This document shows positions 20,124-29,486 of a stretch of 64,000 bases of DNA, one piece after another. Both the position numbers and the translations under genes were made by a program. This DNA is from Streptomyces sp. 840.1 (lineage in GTDB: Bacteria; Actinomycetota; Actinomycetes; Streptomycetales; Streptomycetaceae), in the NCBI RefSeq assembly GCF_003751445.1, contig NZ_RJUU01000004.1:124001-188000 (forward strand). The letters are read 5' to 3'. The notes under the pieces were generated by a model. It was not told where the DNA came from. It searched no databases and worked only from the letters and a program-made list of their open reading frames with translations. Numbering within the stretch: the stretch's first letter is position 1; the number at the start of each line of letters is the position of its first letter.

Positions 20124-21833
20124 TCAGTGCTCCTTCAGCCGGTGGGTGGGGGCGGGGAGGGCGAGTCCCGGTTCGGTCCTGGCCTCGTCGGCGAGCGGCC
20201 GGGCCGGCCGCAGCGGGGCGAGCGCCCGGCCCAGGGCAGCCCGGGTCAGGGCGCCGGCGCGCGCGGCGGTGTAGCCGTCGGGGCGCACCAGCAGCCAGTT
20301 GCCCGGCGCCAGGCCGAGTGCCGCGCGCAGCCGTCCGTCCGGGTCGGCGAGCGGGGCGGGCCCGTCGGGGCCGGTGCCGCCGACGGTGCGCACCGACAGC
20401 CACTCGGAGTACTGGGCGGCGGCCGTGACGGCCACGCCCACCGGGACGTCGCCGGGCCCGGTGCCGCCCGCAGCGAGCAGCAGGGACCAGCGGGGGTCGC
20501 GGAGTTCGGCGCGCAGTCCCGCGCAGCCGGAGTCGTCCGGGTCGTGGACCGGGGCCTGCGCGATCCGCTCGCCGGGTCCGGGTACCGGGGCGGGACCGGC
20601 GCCGCGCCTGCGACGGGAGGCGTCTGCGGTGGTCAGGGGCGAGTCGCCGTAGCCGATGCGCAGCCCGGACATGCCGCCGAGCACCTTGCGCTGAACAGCG
20701 CGGCGCAGCGGGGTCACGTTGCGCACGAAGGTGAAGACGACGGGCAGCGCCACGGAGGCGAACATGTTCTTCAGCTGGACGAGGAAGGTGGCGGCCCGGG
20801 TGGAGCCGAGCAGCGCCCGGCCGATGGGCACCCGTTCCTGGCCGTAGGTGTCCAGGAGTTCCGGGCCCGCGTGGCCGTGCTCGACCATGGCCAGCTTCCA
20901 GCCGAGGTTGTACGCCTCCTGGATGCCGGTGTTCATGCCCTGTCCGGAGGCGGGGCTGTGCACGTGCGCGGCGTCCCCGGCGACGAGGACGCGGCCCTCG
21001 CGCATCCGCTCCACCATCCGCTGCTGGAAGGTGAAGACCGAGGTCCACTCGCTCTCCCCGACCCGGACCGGGCGGCCGAGCCCGGCCGTCAGCTTCTCGG
21101 TCAGCCGCTCCTCGACGGGGCGCGGGTCGGTGCCCCGCCCGACGGGTGCGGTGTCCAGCAGCCGCCAGTGCCCCTCCCGGGCGTAGGGCACCATCATCAG
21201 CGCGTGTCCGCCGGTGTGGGCCCAGTAGATGGTGTCGGGCGGCAGGTCGGTGGCGACCGGTGCGTCGGCGAGCATCCAGGTCTCCCCGGCCCCGCCGAGC
21301 AGTTCGAGTCCGAGCAGTTTGCGTACGGTGCTGTGGCCTCCGTCGCAGCCCACGAGCCAGGACGTCTCCACGCTCTCCTCGGTGCCGTCCGGCCCGCTCA
21401 GGGTCACCCGCACCGAATCGGGGTCCTGCTCGAAGCCGGTGAGGCGCACCCCCCACTCGACCTCGACACCGAGACGGGCCACGGCCTCGCGCAGCACCTC
21501 TTCCGTCTCGGTCTGGCCGATGACGAGGGTGTACGGGTACGAAGTCGGCATGGTGGCGTAGTCGGCCTCCAGCCGCACCAGCCGGCGCCCTTCGGCGTAC
21601 ATGGTGAACGCGCGGTTGCGGCGGCCCCGTACGAGCATGTCGTCGACGATGCCCATCTGGTCGTACGTCTCCAGGGTGCGCGGGTGCGTGGCCACGGCCC
21701 TGCTGGTGCGGGCGGGGCCGGCGGCGGCGTCGATGAGCCGTACCCGCAGGCCCCTGCGGGCCAGTTCGTGGGCGGCGGTCAGGCCGACGGGTCCGGCGCC
21801 CGCGACGATCGCGTCGGGCCGGCCGGCGGTCAT
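20124..21833 (-). CDS. FAD-dependent aromatic polyketide hydroxylase
   Basis: 569 residues, PHBH-fold class A flavoprotein monooxygenase. Rossmann GAGPVGLTAAHELARRG at the N-terminus, the DG motif VGCDGGHSTVRKLLG, the FAD ribityl-binding GDAAHVHSPASGQGMNTGIQ, and a C-terminal thioredoxin-like domain (LRPDGYTAARAG), as in PgaE/RdmE/OxyS-type enzymes. It uses NADPH and oxygen to hydroxylate or open a ring of the polycyclic core. Its ATG overlaps the stop of a 33-codon ORF (ATGA), and its stop lies 2 bp before the ketoreductase start, so it is embedded in the tailoring operon. Confidence 0.93.
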   Translation of the reverse strand: MTAGRPDAIVAGAGPVGLTAAHELARRGLRVRLIDAAAGPARTSRAVATHPRTLETYDQMGIVDDMLVRGRRNRAFTMYAEGRRLVRLEADYATMPTSYPYTLVIGQTETEEVLREAVARLGVEVEWGVRLTGFEQDPDSVRVTLSGPDGTEESVETSWLVGCDGGHSTVRKLLGLELLGGAGETWMLADAPVATDLPPDTIYWAHTGGHALMMVPYAREGHWRLLDTAPVGRGTDPRPVEERLTEKLTAGLGRPVRVGESEWTSVFTFQQRMVERMREGRVLVAGDAAHVHSPASGQGMNTGIQEAYNLGWKLAMVEHGHAGPELLDTYGQERVPIGRALLGSTRAATFLVQLKNMFASVALPVVFTFVRNVTPLRRAVQRKVLGGMSGLRIGYGDSPLTTADASRRRRGAGPAPVPGPGERIAQAPVHDPDDSGCAGLRAELRDPRWSLLLAAGGTGPGDVPVGVAVTAAAQYSEWLSVRTVGGTGPDGPAPLADPDGRLRAALGLAPGNWLLVRPDGYTAARAGALTRAALGRALAPLRPARPLADEARTEPGLALPAPTHRLKEH

Positions 21834-21931
21834 GCGCTCTCCTCGGGCATCGCCGGCGGCGCGTGGCCCGTGTCGGTGCGGAAGGGGTCGATGCCGCCGT
21901 GCGCGGTCGGCCTGTTGACGAAGGTCGCCAT
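21830..21931 (-). CDS. 33-residue ORF coupled to the FAD hydroxylase
   Basis: ATG at 21931 with GGAG 6 nt upstream, 33 codons (begins MATFVNRPTAHGG, ends MPEESA), ending in an ATGA overlap with the hydroxylase gene. It fills the 133-bp gap after the AMP-ligase gene that would otherwise lack a ribosome site for the hydroxylase. No similarity is recognised; it may be a small structural peptide or only a translational-coupling leader. Proline-rich, no signal peptide or membrane segment. Confidence 0.5.
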   Translation of the reverse strand: MATFVNRPTAHGGIDPFRTDTGHAPPAMPEESA

Positions 21932-21966
21932 GGTCTGCTCCTGGTGGTGGGGCGGGATGCGGGCGT

Positions 21967-23586
21967 TCATGCGGCGGCGCGTGTCTTCAGCCGCTGCCGC
22001 AGCGCGCGTCGTTCGGGCTTTCCGGTGGGGGTGCGGGGCACCGCCTCCAGCGCCTCGGTCAGGCGGATCCGTTCGAAGTGCGCGAGCCGCTCGTTGGCGC
22101 GTTCGGTGACCGATGCGAGGACGTCGGGCCCCGGGGCGCGCCCGGATCCCGGGTGTCCGGGCGCGGGTCCGGCGTCCGCGCCGACGGGGTCCTCACGCAG
22201 CACGATCCCGGCCCAGACGAGGCCGCCGTGCACGTCGTCGGGCCAGTCGGCGACGATGCAGTCGGCGACCCGCGGGTCCTCGCCGATGACCCGTTCGACC
22301 TGGCTCGGCGAGACGATCTCGTTGTCGTACTTGAAGATGTCGTCGAGCCGGTCCACCAGGCGCAGCTCCCCGTCGTCGTCGAGGTAGCCGACGTCGCCGG
22401 TGGAGAACCAGCCGTCCTCGTCGATCCGGGACGGCTGTGCGTCACCGAGGTAGCCGGCCATCAGCTGCGGGCCTCTGACCTGGACCTCTCCGGTGGACCA
22501 GACCTCGACCGGGGTGCGGGAGTCCACGTCGACGAGACGGCACTCGGTCCCGGGGACGGTCCCGCCGACCTCACCCGTCCGGTAGCGCTCGGGCCGCTGG
22601 CAGTGCGTGAGCGGGGAGAGCTCGGCCATGCCGTAGCCCTGGATGACGGGGACGCCGAGCCGGTCGCGCAGGGCGCGCGCCGCCTGGGGACGCAGCCCGG
22701 AGCCGCCGGAGAGCACGGCCGTCAGCCGGGCGCCGCCGGGCGGGGGCCCGGGGGCGGCGGCCAGGCGTTCGTCGGTGGCGAGGCGGTGCAGCCGGGCGGG
22801 GAGTCCGTAGTAGTGGGTGGCGTCGGCCTCGGCGGCCGCGGCGAGCGAGGCGAACGGATCGGGGTCCTGGCAGAGCACCTGGCACGACCCGGCGTACACC
22901 GCTGAGTTGAGATGCATGACGTGGTACAGCGGCAGATGGTTGAGGGTGACGGAGGCCGGGCCGAGTCCGTGCGCGAGGGCGGTCTGCTTGGCGTTGGCGA
23001 CCAGGTTGCGGTGGGTCAGCAGGACGCCCTTGGGGCGGCCGGTGGTGCCGGTGGTGAACTGGATGCAGGCGATCGAGCCAGGGTCGGACGGGCGGTGTCC
23101 GCAGGCCTGCGGGGCCGACTCCAGTTCCATGTGCAGCGAGACCGTGTCGCCCGGTGTCACCCCGTCCGGTGCGTCGGTCACCACGATCGTGCGGAGCCGG
23201 GGCAGCACGCCGCGCAGCTTGGTGAGCAGTTCGGCGGTGGCGGCGGGGACGAACGCCACCTCCACCCCGGCGGTGGCGAAGACGTGCCGCAGCCCGGTCT
23301 CCCCCATCAGCGGGTTGACCAGCACCGCCGTCGCACCGCTGCGGACCGTGCCGTAGTAGGTGGCGACGAAGACCGGGTCCAGGACATGGGCGACGCCGGT
23401 ACGCACACCGGTCCGGCCCCCGTTCTCCCGCTGCAGCCAGGCGGCGACGCGATCGGTCAGCGTGTCCAGCTCGCCGAAGGCCAGGGCCGTGTCCGTGGTC
23501 CGCACGGCGATGCCGTCGGGGTCGCGCACCGCCGCACTGCGCAGCAGGCCGTCCAGCGGAAGGTCCGGAAAGGCAAAGTTCGGCAT
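21967..23586 (-). CDS. Acyl-CoA synthetase / AMP-dependent ligase
   Basis: 539-residue ANL-superfamily enzyme. P-loop FTTGTTGRPKGVLLTHRN, the adenine-binding GYGMAELSPLTH, the hinge region STGDVGYLDDDGELRLVDR, and the C-terminal Lys in RTPTGKPERR. It activates a carboxylic acid as acyl-AMP and loads it onto CoA or an ACP. Length and motifs fit a stand-alone fatty or aryl-acid ligase rather than an NRPS adenylation domain. It is the first gene of the long minus-strand tailoring operon, with GGAGGAGAAC before ATG 23586, and is divergent from the SnoaL-like pair. Possible roles are starter-acid activation for the FkbJ-like ACP or supply to the condensation protein. Confidence 0.9.
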   Translation of the reverse strand: MPNFAFPDLPLDGLLRSAAVRDPDGIAVRTTDTALAFGELDTLTDRVAAWLQRENGGRTGVRTGVAHVLDPVFVATYYGTVRSGATAVLVNPLMGETGLRHVFATAGVEVAFVPAATAELLTKLRGVLPRLRTIVVTDAPDGVTPGDTVSLHMELESAPQACGHRPSDPGSIACIQFTTGTTGRPKGVLLTHRNLVANAKQTALAHGLGPASVTLNHLPLYHVMHLNSAVYAGSCQVLCQDPDPFASLAAAAEADATHYYGLPARLHRLATDERLAAAPGPPPGGARLTAVLSGGSGLRPQAARALRDRLGVPVIQGYGMAELSPLTHCQRPERYRTGEVGGTVPGTECRLVDVDSRTPVEVWSTGEVQVRGPQLMAGYLGDAQPSRIDEDGWFSTGDVGYLDDDGELRLVDRLDDIFKYDNEIVSPSQVERVIGEDPRVADCIVADWPDDVHGGLVWAGIVLREDPVGADAGPAPGHPGSGRAPGPDVLASVTERANERLAHFERIRLTEALEAVPRTPTGKPERRALRQRLKTRAAA

Positions 23587-23670
23587 GCTCGTTCTCCTCC
23601 GGCTGGTCGGGGCGCGGCCGCCGTCTCACTGGCTGCGGTTCACACGTTCGACCAGGACGCTTGAGGAATC

Positions 23671-23688
23671 TTCGAAGAGCGCTCGATC
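23671..23688. promoter_or_regulatory. SARP-like repeat in the divergent promoter
   Basis: TTCGAAG at 23671-23677 and CTCGATC at 23682-23688, 11 bp apart, lie in the 149-bp divergent gap between the AMP-ligase and SnoaL-like genes; a third partial element TTCGACC is at 23647-23653. The position suits bidirectional SARP control. Confidence 0.45.
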
Positions 23689-23735
23689 TGTGCCGCAGAG
23701 AGTGTCCGTATCCGATGGAACGGAGGGCCGGTCAC

Positions 23736-24242
23736 ATGACCACCGAGATGCTCAGCCGCACCCGAGTCGCCACCACACCCGACACCGCAGCCGTCTTCGA
23801 GGCACCCACAGAGGTGCTCGGCGAGGCGGAGTTCGGCGTCCTGTACGCGCACATCCAGCAGTTCTACGGACGCCAGATGCAGCTCTTCGACCGGCACGAG
23901 GCCGAGCGCTGGGCGGGAACCTTCACCGAGGACGCCGTCTTCGACGTACCCACACTGGACGAGCCGGTGCGCGGACGCCTCGCTCTGGCGTCGAACGTGC
24001 GGCGCAACCAGGCCCAGCAGGCCCGCAGCGGGGAACGGTTCAGGCACTGGATCGGCATGCTCGACCTGCGGCCGCAGGCCGACGGGACGCTGCACACGCG
24101 CTGCTACGCGCTGGTGTACGTGACACCCGGCCAGGGCGGTTCGGCGGTGCACCGGGTGTGTGTCATGGAGGACGTGCTCGTCCGCTCGCGGGGCAAGTGG
24201 CGCACCCGCCACCGCGTCGTGACCCGCGACGACCTCGGCTGA
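23736..24242 (+). CDS. SnoaL/NTF2-like protein (copy 1)
   Basis: 168 residues of the NTF2-like cone-fold superfamily, which includes polyketide cyclases and small ring-hydroxylase subunits. Key segments are YAHIQQFYGRQMQLFDRHE, WAGTFTEDAVFDVP, RHWIGMLDLRPQADG and EDVLVRSRGKWRTRHRVV. ATG 23736 follows GGAGG; the frame is open further upstream without a ribosome site. Together with the next gene (58 bp downstream, similar architecture) it may be a two-protein cyclase or hydroxylase-accessory pair. Function is not determinable from sequence alone. Confidence 0.85.
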   Translation: MTTEMLSRTRVATTPDTAAVFEAPTEVLGEAEFGVLYAHIQQFYGRQMQLFDRHEAERWAGTFTEDAVFDVPTLDEPVRGRLALASNVRRNQAQQARSGERFRHWIGMLDLRPQADGTLHTRCYALVYVTPGQGGSAVHRVCVMEDVLVRSRGKWRTRHRVVTRDDLG

Positions 24243-24300
24243 GCGTGGTCACCTACGACCGGCAGCCGGCCAGGACGGCCTCAAGACCAGGAGACGCAGT

Positions 24301-24759
24301 ATGACGACGTACGCGACCGAGCCGCGGCTCGGCACCGACCGGACCGCGCTCTACGTGGAGGTCCAGCAGTTCTACGCCCGGCAGGTCCGGCTGCTGGACG
24401 ATCTGCGGGCGGAGGAGTTCGCCGCCACGTTCACCGAGGACGGGGTGTTCGCAACGTCACCCGGTATCCCGCCGGTGCACGGCCGCGAGGCCATCGCGGC
24501 GGCGCTGCACACCGCGCACACCCGGCGCTTCGGCACCGAGCCCGTGCGGTGCCGGCACTGGCACAACATGCTGCGCGTGGACCCCGGACCGGACGGCACC
24601 CTGGTCACGCACTACTACACGCTGGTGGTGGTCAGCCGCCCCTGGGACCCGGCGCCGGTCATCGCGCCGAGCGGTGTGGTGGAGGACGTGCTGGTGTACG
24701 AGGACGGGGAGCTGCGCACGCGTGAGCGGCGCGTCACCCCCGACCACCAGTCGTTCTGA
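24301..24759 (+). CDS. SnoaL/NTF2-like protein (copy 2)
   Basis: 152 residues, clearly paralogous to the preceding protein: VEVQQFYARQVRLLDDL, EFAATFTEDGVFATSP, RHWHNMLRVDPGPDGT, VVEDVLVYEDGELRTRER. ATG 24301 follows AGGAGACGCAGT, a good ribosome site. The gene ends 7 bp before the 3' end of the convergent ActIV-type gene. Paired NTF2-like proteins occur in aromatic polyketide clusters as ring cyclases, hydroxylating partners or epimerases; which applies here is open. Confidence 0.85.
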   Translation: MTTYATEPRLGTDRTALYVEVQQFYARQVRLLDDLRAEEFAATFTEDGVFATSPGIPPVHGREAIAAALHTAHTRRFGTEPVRCRHWHNMLRVDPGPDGTLVTHYYTLVVVSRPWDPAPVIAPSGVVEDVLVYEDGELRTRERRVTPDHQSF

Positions 24760-24766
24760 CGCCCTC

Positions 24767-25693
24767 TCAGGCGTGGCAGGCCGGCCGCCCGCCGTGGTGT
24801 TCGGACATCTCGCGGAACAGCGCGGGAATGTCCAGCGGATCGCCGGGCGCCGCGCCGAGCTCCTCCGCGTAGGCGCGGTGCAGGTTGGGCACCAGCCGCT
24901 CGGCGTCCAGCAGATCGGCGTACGCGCCGGGGCCCGCCTCGCGCGCGACCTGGAGCGGGGTGAGCCGGGCGGCCACCCCGTCCCTGGCGAGCTGCTGGAG
25001 GCGCAGCAGGTACCCCTCGTTGTCGTCCAGCAGGCCTGGGCCGCCCACCGGTCCGTGGCCCGGCACGACCGTACGGGCGCCGAGTGTGCGCAGGGTCCGC
25101 AGCGCGGCCAGGGAGCCGGCGACCGAACCCATCGGGCAGAACGGCGTGACGCCCGACATGACCAGGTCGCCGGTGAACACCACCCGCTGCTCGGGCAGCC
25201 ACACGACGGTGTCGCCGGTGGTGTGCGCGGTCCCCGGGTGGATCAGTTCGGCCCGCAGGGCACCCGCGTACAGCGTCATGCGGTCGCTGTAGGTGATGCT
25301 CGGGGGCACCACCTCCAGGTCGCCCCAGCACACGTCGGGCCACAGCCCGGCCATGTGCAGCCCGGCCGCCGCGATGTCGGCGCGCGCCCGTTCGTGGCCG
25401 ATGACGACGGCCTCGGGGAAGACGAAGTTGCCGAAGGTGTGGTCGCCGTGGAAGTGGGTGCTGACCACCAGACGCGGCGGGCCGCCCGCGACCCGCAGCG
25501 CCTCGGCGCGCAGCCGTCTGGCCCGTGCCTCGGTGGCGACGGTGTCGACGAGCAGGCCGGTGCCGCCGTCGACGATCACTCCGGCGTTGTTGAGGCACCA
25601 GCCGCCGTCCGGCTGGACGTAGGCGAAGACGCCGTCGGCGAGCTCCGTGAGCCGGGGCGCCGCCGCCTGCGCGGCGGGGCGGGTGTGTGACAC
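24767..25693 (-). CDS. Metallo-beta-lactamase-fold cyclase/thioesterase, ActIV type
   Basis: 308 residues. Zinc motif THFHGDHTFGN, further ligands in HTTGDTVVWLP, FTGDLVMSGVTPF and VVPGHGPVGGP. Overall arrangement (GGWCLNNAGV near the start, DAERLVPNLHRAY near the end) is that of ActIV, the actinorhodin second-ring cyclase that also releases the bicyclic intermediate from ACP. GTG 25693 has GGAGCTGAAC directly before it. It is 70 bp downstream of the minimal-PKS ACP on the same strand, consistent with a KS-CLF-ACP-cyclase operon. Confidence 0.9.
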   Translation of the reverse strand: MSHTRPAAQAAAPRLTELADGVFAYVQPDGGWCLNNAGVIVDGGTGLLVDTVATEARARRLRAEALRVAGGPPRLVVSTHFHGDHTFGNFVFPEAVVIGHERARADIAAAGLHMAGLWPDVCWGDLEVVPPSITYSDRMTLYAGALRAELIHPGTAHTTGDTVVWLPEQRVVFTGDLVMSGVTPFCPMGSVAGSLAALRTLRTLGARTVVPGHGPVGGPGLLDDNEGYLLRLQQLARDGVAARLTPLQVAREAGPGAYADLLDAERLVPNLHRAYAEELGAAPGDPLDIPALFREMSEHHGGRPACHA

Positions 25694-25763
25694 GTTCAGC
25701 TCCTCGGCGTGGCCGCGACGGCGCACGCGCCCGTGCGCGGCCGCTGCGGACAGTCGCCGCTCA

Positions 25764-26027
25764 TCAGGCGGCGATCCGGGCGGCCAGGGCACGGTTGACC
25801 AGGTCGAGGTACTGGCGCGGGGTCTCGGCGTCGTCCAGAGCCTCCTCGTCCAGCAGCACGTCGTAGTCGCGCTCGATCACGCCGGTGGTCTGCAGGAGGG
25901 CGAGCGAGTCGTAGCCCAGGTCGAGGAAGAGCGTGTCCAGTACGTCGCCGTCCAGGTCGATGCCCTCCCCCTCGCCCGCGCAGGCGCGCAGCAGGGTGGT
26001 CAGTTCGGTGAGCTCCAGCCGGTCCAC
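25764..26027 (-). CDS. Minimal PKS acyl carrier protein
   Basis: 87 residues. Phosphopantetheine Ser in LFLDLGYDSLALLQT, normal for aromatic type II ACPs, with helix III sequence DVLLDEEALDDAETPRQYLDL. It holds the growing poly-beta-ketone for KS-CLF. The start is a GTG at 26027 with AAAGG upstream. It follows the CLF gene by 54 bp, the canonical KS-CLF-ACP order. Confidence 0.94.
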   Translation of the reverse strand: MDRLELTELTTLLRACAGEGEGIDLDGDVLDTLFLDLGYDSLALLQTTGVIERDYDVLLDEEALDDAETPRQYLDLVNRALAARIAA

Positions 26028-26081
26028 AGAAGTGCCTTTCTCCTCGGGGTTGATTCAGAACGTCCGGCAGCGGGGACGTGG

Positions 26082-27338
26082 TCAGCGCGCGGCGCGCACC
26101 ACGGTGGCCGCGTTGAAGCCGCCCCGGCCCCGGGCCAGTACCAGTGCGGTGCGCAGCACGGCCGGGCGCGGACTGCCGGTCACCAGGTCGACGGGGCAGT
26201 CCGCGTCGACCCGGGCGGTGCCGGTCGTCGGGGGGATCACCTGGTCGCGCAGGGCGAGCAGGGCGGCCGCCAGGTCGAGGGCGGAGCCGCCCGCCGAGAG
26301 CCGGCCGGTCATCGACTTGGGTGCGGTGACCGGCACCCCGTTCGGGCCGAACAGCGCGGCCAGCGCCTGTGCTTCGGCCCGGTCGGCGTTTCGTTCGCCC
26401 GCCCCGTCGGCGAAGACGACGTCGATGTCGCCCGGGGTGACACCGGCGTCCGCCAGGGCCAGTTCGGCGGCGGCCCGCAGCCGGGGCTCCCCGGTGCCGG
26501 GCGCCGGGTCGAAGGTGGCGGCGCAGCCCGCGATCGTGCCGTGGACGGTGGCGCCGCGACCGCGCGCGGCGTCCCCGTCCTCAAGGACGAACAGGGCGCC
26601 GCCCTCGCCGACGACATGGCCCGAGGCCTCGGCGTCGAAGGGCAGATAGGCGCGGCCGGGATCGTCGACGGTACTCAGTGCGCCGTCGGCCAGATGGGCC
26701 GTCCAGCCCCAGGGGCAGAGCGCCGAGTCGACTCCGCCGGTGACCACGGCCCGTATCCCCTTGCGCAACTGGCGGCGGGCCTGGGCGACGGCGTCGAGGC
26801 CGCCCGCCTGCTCGGAGACGATGACTCCGCTGGGGCCGCGCAGCCCGTGCCGGATGGAGATCTGGCCGGAGTTGGCGGCGTAGAACCAGGCGAACGACTG
26901 GTAGGCCCCGACGTGCCGGCTGCCCTTGCTCCACAGCGCCTGGAGTTCGTGCTGGCCGAACGCGAAACCGCCGCTGCCGTTGGCGGTGACCACGCCCACC
27001 GCGTAGTCGGGCAGCCGGGCCGGGTCGAGGCCCGCGTCGCCCAGGGCCTCGGCCGCCGCGGCGAGCGAGAACCGGGTCACCCGGTCGGTCTGGGGCAGCA
27101 GCCGGCTCGCGACGTGGTCCGCGTCGACGAACCCGGTCACCTCCCCGGCCAGGCGCGCGGGATAGCCGGAGGCGTCGAAGCGGGTGACGGGCCCGATGGC
27201 GTTCTCGCCCCGCAGCACCGCCGCCCACCACTGTTCGGCGCCGACGCCGCCGGGCGCGACGACACCGATGCCGGTGACGGCCGCCTCCACGCCCCGGACA
27301 CCGATCAGCCCGGCGTCCTCGGGGGCCACGGCGGTCAT
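26082..27338 (-). CDS. Chain length factor (KS-beta)
   Basis: 418 residues of ketosynthase fold in which the catalytic Cys is replaced by Gln ([13 protein letters not shown]), as expected of a [16 protein letters not shown] opens the protein and [19 protein letters not shown] sits in the middle. It dimerises with the KS below and sets chain length. The start codon overlaps the KS stop (ATGA), ensuring equal synthesis. The gate residues that decide length cannot be read safely without alignment. Confidence 0.96.
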   Translation of the reverse strand: MTAVAPEDAGLIGVRGVEAAVTGIGVVAPGGVGAEQWWAAVLRGENAIGPVTRFDASGYPARLAGEVTGFVDADHVASRLLPQTDRVTRFSLAAAAEALGDAGLDPARLPDYAVGVVTANGSGGFAFGQHELQALWSKGSRHVGAYQSFAWFYAANSGQISIRHGLRGPSGVIVSEQAGGLDAVAQARRQLRKGIRAVVTGGVDSALCPWGWTAHLADGALSTVDDPGRAYLPFDAEASGHVVGEGGALFVLEDGDAARGRGATVHGTIAGCAATFDPAPGTGEPRLRAAAELALADAGVTPGDIDVVFADGAGERNADRAEAQALAALFGPNGVPVTAPKSMTGRLSAGGSALDLAAALLALRDQVIPPTTGTARVDADCPVDLVTGSPRPAVLRTALVLARGRGGFNAATVVRAAR

Positions 27339-28600
27339 GCGGCCACCCCCAGCCGGCGGGTGGTCAGCACCATCGCGCTCTGGAAGCCGCCGAATCCGCT
27401 GCCGACGCTGAGCACCGTCTCGGTGCGCTGCTCCCGTGCGACCAGCGGTGTGTAGTCGAGGTCGCAGGCGGGATCCGGATCGTGCAGATTGGCCGTCGGC
27501 GGCACGACTCCGTGCTCGATGGCCAGGGCGCTGGCGGCGATCTCCAGGGAACCGATCGCGCCGAGCGAGTGACCGATCATCGACTTGATCGAGCTGACCG
27601 GCACCCGGTGGGCGTGCTCGCCCAGGCTGCGCTTGAACGCCGCCGTCTCGTGCTTGTCGTTCTGCTTGGTGCCCGATCCGTGGGCGTTGACGTAGTCGAC
27701 GTGCGCGCCGTCGATCCGTGCCTCGTCGAGGGCGGTCCTGATCGCCTCGGCCATCTCGTGCCCGTCCAGGCGCAGTCCCGTCATGTGGTACGCGTTGGAC
27801 CGGCTCGCGAAGCCCGCGATCTCGGCGTACACATGGGCGCCGCGCCGCAGGGCGTGCCCGTACTCCTCCAGGATCAGCACCGCGCTGCCCTCGCCGAGCA
27901 CGAAGCCGTTACGGCTGCGGTCGAAGGGGCGGGAGGCGGTCTCCGGCTCGTCGTTGCGCGGGGAGGTGGCGCGGATCGCGTCGAAGGACGCCAGGGTGAT
28001 CGGGGTGACCGGTGCCTCCGCGGCGCCCGCCACCATCACGTCGGCACTGCCCTCGCGGATGAGCTCGACGGCGTGGCCGAGCGAGTCCAGGCCGGAGGTG
28101 CAGCCCGTGGAGACGACCGCGACGGGCCCCTGTGCGCCGACGTCACGCGCCACCTCGGCGGCGATGGAGCTGGGCACGAGGTAGTCGGTGAGCCTCGGCT
28201 CGGCCCGGGTGTGGTCCAGCAGCCAGTGGCTGCCGTGCTCGCTGACGTGCGCGTAGCTCTCGTCGAGTCCGCTGCTGCAGCCGACGGCGGTGCCCAGGGT
28301 GACCCCGGTACGTTCGGCCCGTAGCCCCGCTGACAGTCCGCTGTCGGCGACGGCCTCACGGGCGGCGACGAGCGCGAACTGGGCCGCACGGTCCAGGCGT
28401 CGTGCCTCCTGCGGGCCGAAGCCGTGGTCGGCCGGGTCGAAGTCGGCCTCGGCCGCGATCTGCGAGCGGAACGAGGAGGCGTCGAAGAGGGTGATGCGGC
28501 GGGTCGCGGTGCGGCCCTCGGTCAGCAGTGACCAGAACGCCTTGGTGCCGACCCCGCCGGGGGCGACCACCCCTATCCCGGTGATGACGGCGCGTCTCAT
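27335..28600 (-). CDS. Ketosynthase alpha of minimal type II PKS
   Basis: 421 residues. Active-site Cys in [18 protein letters not shown], His in [14 protein letters not shown], and [13 protein letters not shown], a complete Cys-His-His set. It decarboxylates malonyl-ACP and elongates the chain together with the CLF. ATG 28600; the gene follows the thioesterase gene by 40 bp, and its stop overlaps the CLF start. Order on the minus strand is SARP 2, thioesterase, KS, CLF, ACP, ActIV-type cyclase. Confidence 0.97.
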   Translation of the reverse strand: MRRAVITGIGVVAPGGVGTKAFWSLLTEGRTATRRITLFDASSFRSQIAAEADFDPADHGFGPQEARRLDRAAQFALVAAREAVADSGLSAGLRAERTGVTLGTAVGCSSGLDESYAHVSEHGSHWLLDHTRAEPRLTDYLVPSSIAAEVARDVGAQGPVAVVSTGCTSGLDSLGHAVELIREGSADVMVAGAAEAPVTPITLASFDAIRATSPRNDEPETASRPFDRSRNGFVLGEGSAVLILEEYGHALRRGAHVYAEIAGFASRSNAYHMTGLRLDGHEMAEAIRTALDEARIDGAHVDYVNAHGSGTKQNDKHETAAFKRSLGEHAHRVPVSSIKSMIGHSLGAIGSLEIAASALAIEHGVVPPTANLHDPDPACDLDYTPLVAREQRTETVLSVGSGFGGFQSAMVLTTRRLGVAA

Positions 28601-28640
28601 CGGCTGTCCCTCATGTCTGTCCTCCTGTGATCGGCGGCGG

Positions 28641-29405
28641 TCAGCCGCGGGCCGAGGCCATGGCGCGGGCCGGCCGGGTGCGCCGGACGACCCGGCAGGC
28701 GCGCCCGAGCAGCCGGGGCAGCTCGTGGCCGCGTACGAAGAAGTGGTCCCCGGGCACGGTCCGGGTCACGACCGGCCCCGTGCTCCAGCGCCGCCAGCCC
28801 GCCATCACGTCCGGCCGCGCCAGCGGGTCGTCCGCGCCGGAGACGATCAGCACCGGCACGGACAGCGGCGGGCCCACCACCTGTTCGTGGGCGTTGATCC
28901 GCAGTTCGTGGGCGAGGGCCAGGTCGTCGCGCAGCACCGGCAGCACGGCCCGGTGCCAGAGTCCGCCGGGCTTGGCCCCCTGCGGGAGGGTGCCGGTCTC
29001 GTCGAGCAGTTCCAGCAGCTCGTCCTCGGGCCCCCAGGCGGCGTCCGACAGCAGGGAGGGGGCGTCGGGGGGCGGGCAGGCGCCGAGGGCGAGGAGCGCC
29101 GGACCGGGCAGCCCGGCCTCGTGCAGGGCGCGGGTGACGGTGTAGGCGACCATCGCGCCGAGGCTGTGCCCGTACAGCACGTAGGAGGCGTCCGGTGCCT
29201 GGGCGAAGGTGTCCATCACATCGGCCAGCAGCCCCTCGCGCCCGGTGACACGGGGCTCGCGGCGCCTGGCATCGCGGCCCGGCAGCAGTCCGGGCAGCGT
29301 CTCGACCCCGGGGCCCAGATCACCGGGCCAGTTGTAGAAGGCCGAGACACCGGCTCCGGCATGCGCGAAGCAGTGGAGTTGTACCGGCGGCTGTTCCTCG
29401 TACAT
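28641..29405 (-). CDS. Type II thioesterase (copy 2)
   Basis: 254 residues, alpha/beta-hydrolase. [16 protein letters not shown] (oxyanion region), nucleophile elbow [11 protein letters not shown], acidic residue in [13 protein letters not shown] and catalytic His in [12 protein letters not shown]. The ATG at 29405 has AGGAGG 9 nt before it. It differs considerably from the thioesterases at the left edge and at 33896-34660, so a distinct acyl substrate is likely, for example removing acetyl groups from the ACP in favour of another starter. It sits directly upstream of the KS gene. Confidence 0.93.
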   Translation of the reverse strand: MYEEQPPVQLHCFAHAGAGVSAFYNWPGDLGPGVETLPGLLPGRDARRREPRVTGREGLLADVMDTFAQAPDASYVLYGHSLGAMVAYTVTRALHEAGLPGPALLALGACPPPDAPSLLSDAAWGPEDELLELLDETGTLPQGAKPGGLWHRAVLPVLRDDLALAHELRINAHEQVVGPPLSVPVLIVSGADDPLARPDVMAGWRRWSTGPVVTRTVPGDHFFVRGHELPRLLGRACRVVRRTRPARAMASARG

Positions 29406-29486
29406 CTGTCCTGCCTCCTGGGTGGGTTCGCCGATCGGCCTCAAGGTCGCCGATCCTCCTTGCCGGTGCCTGGACACCTGACCGGA

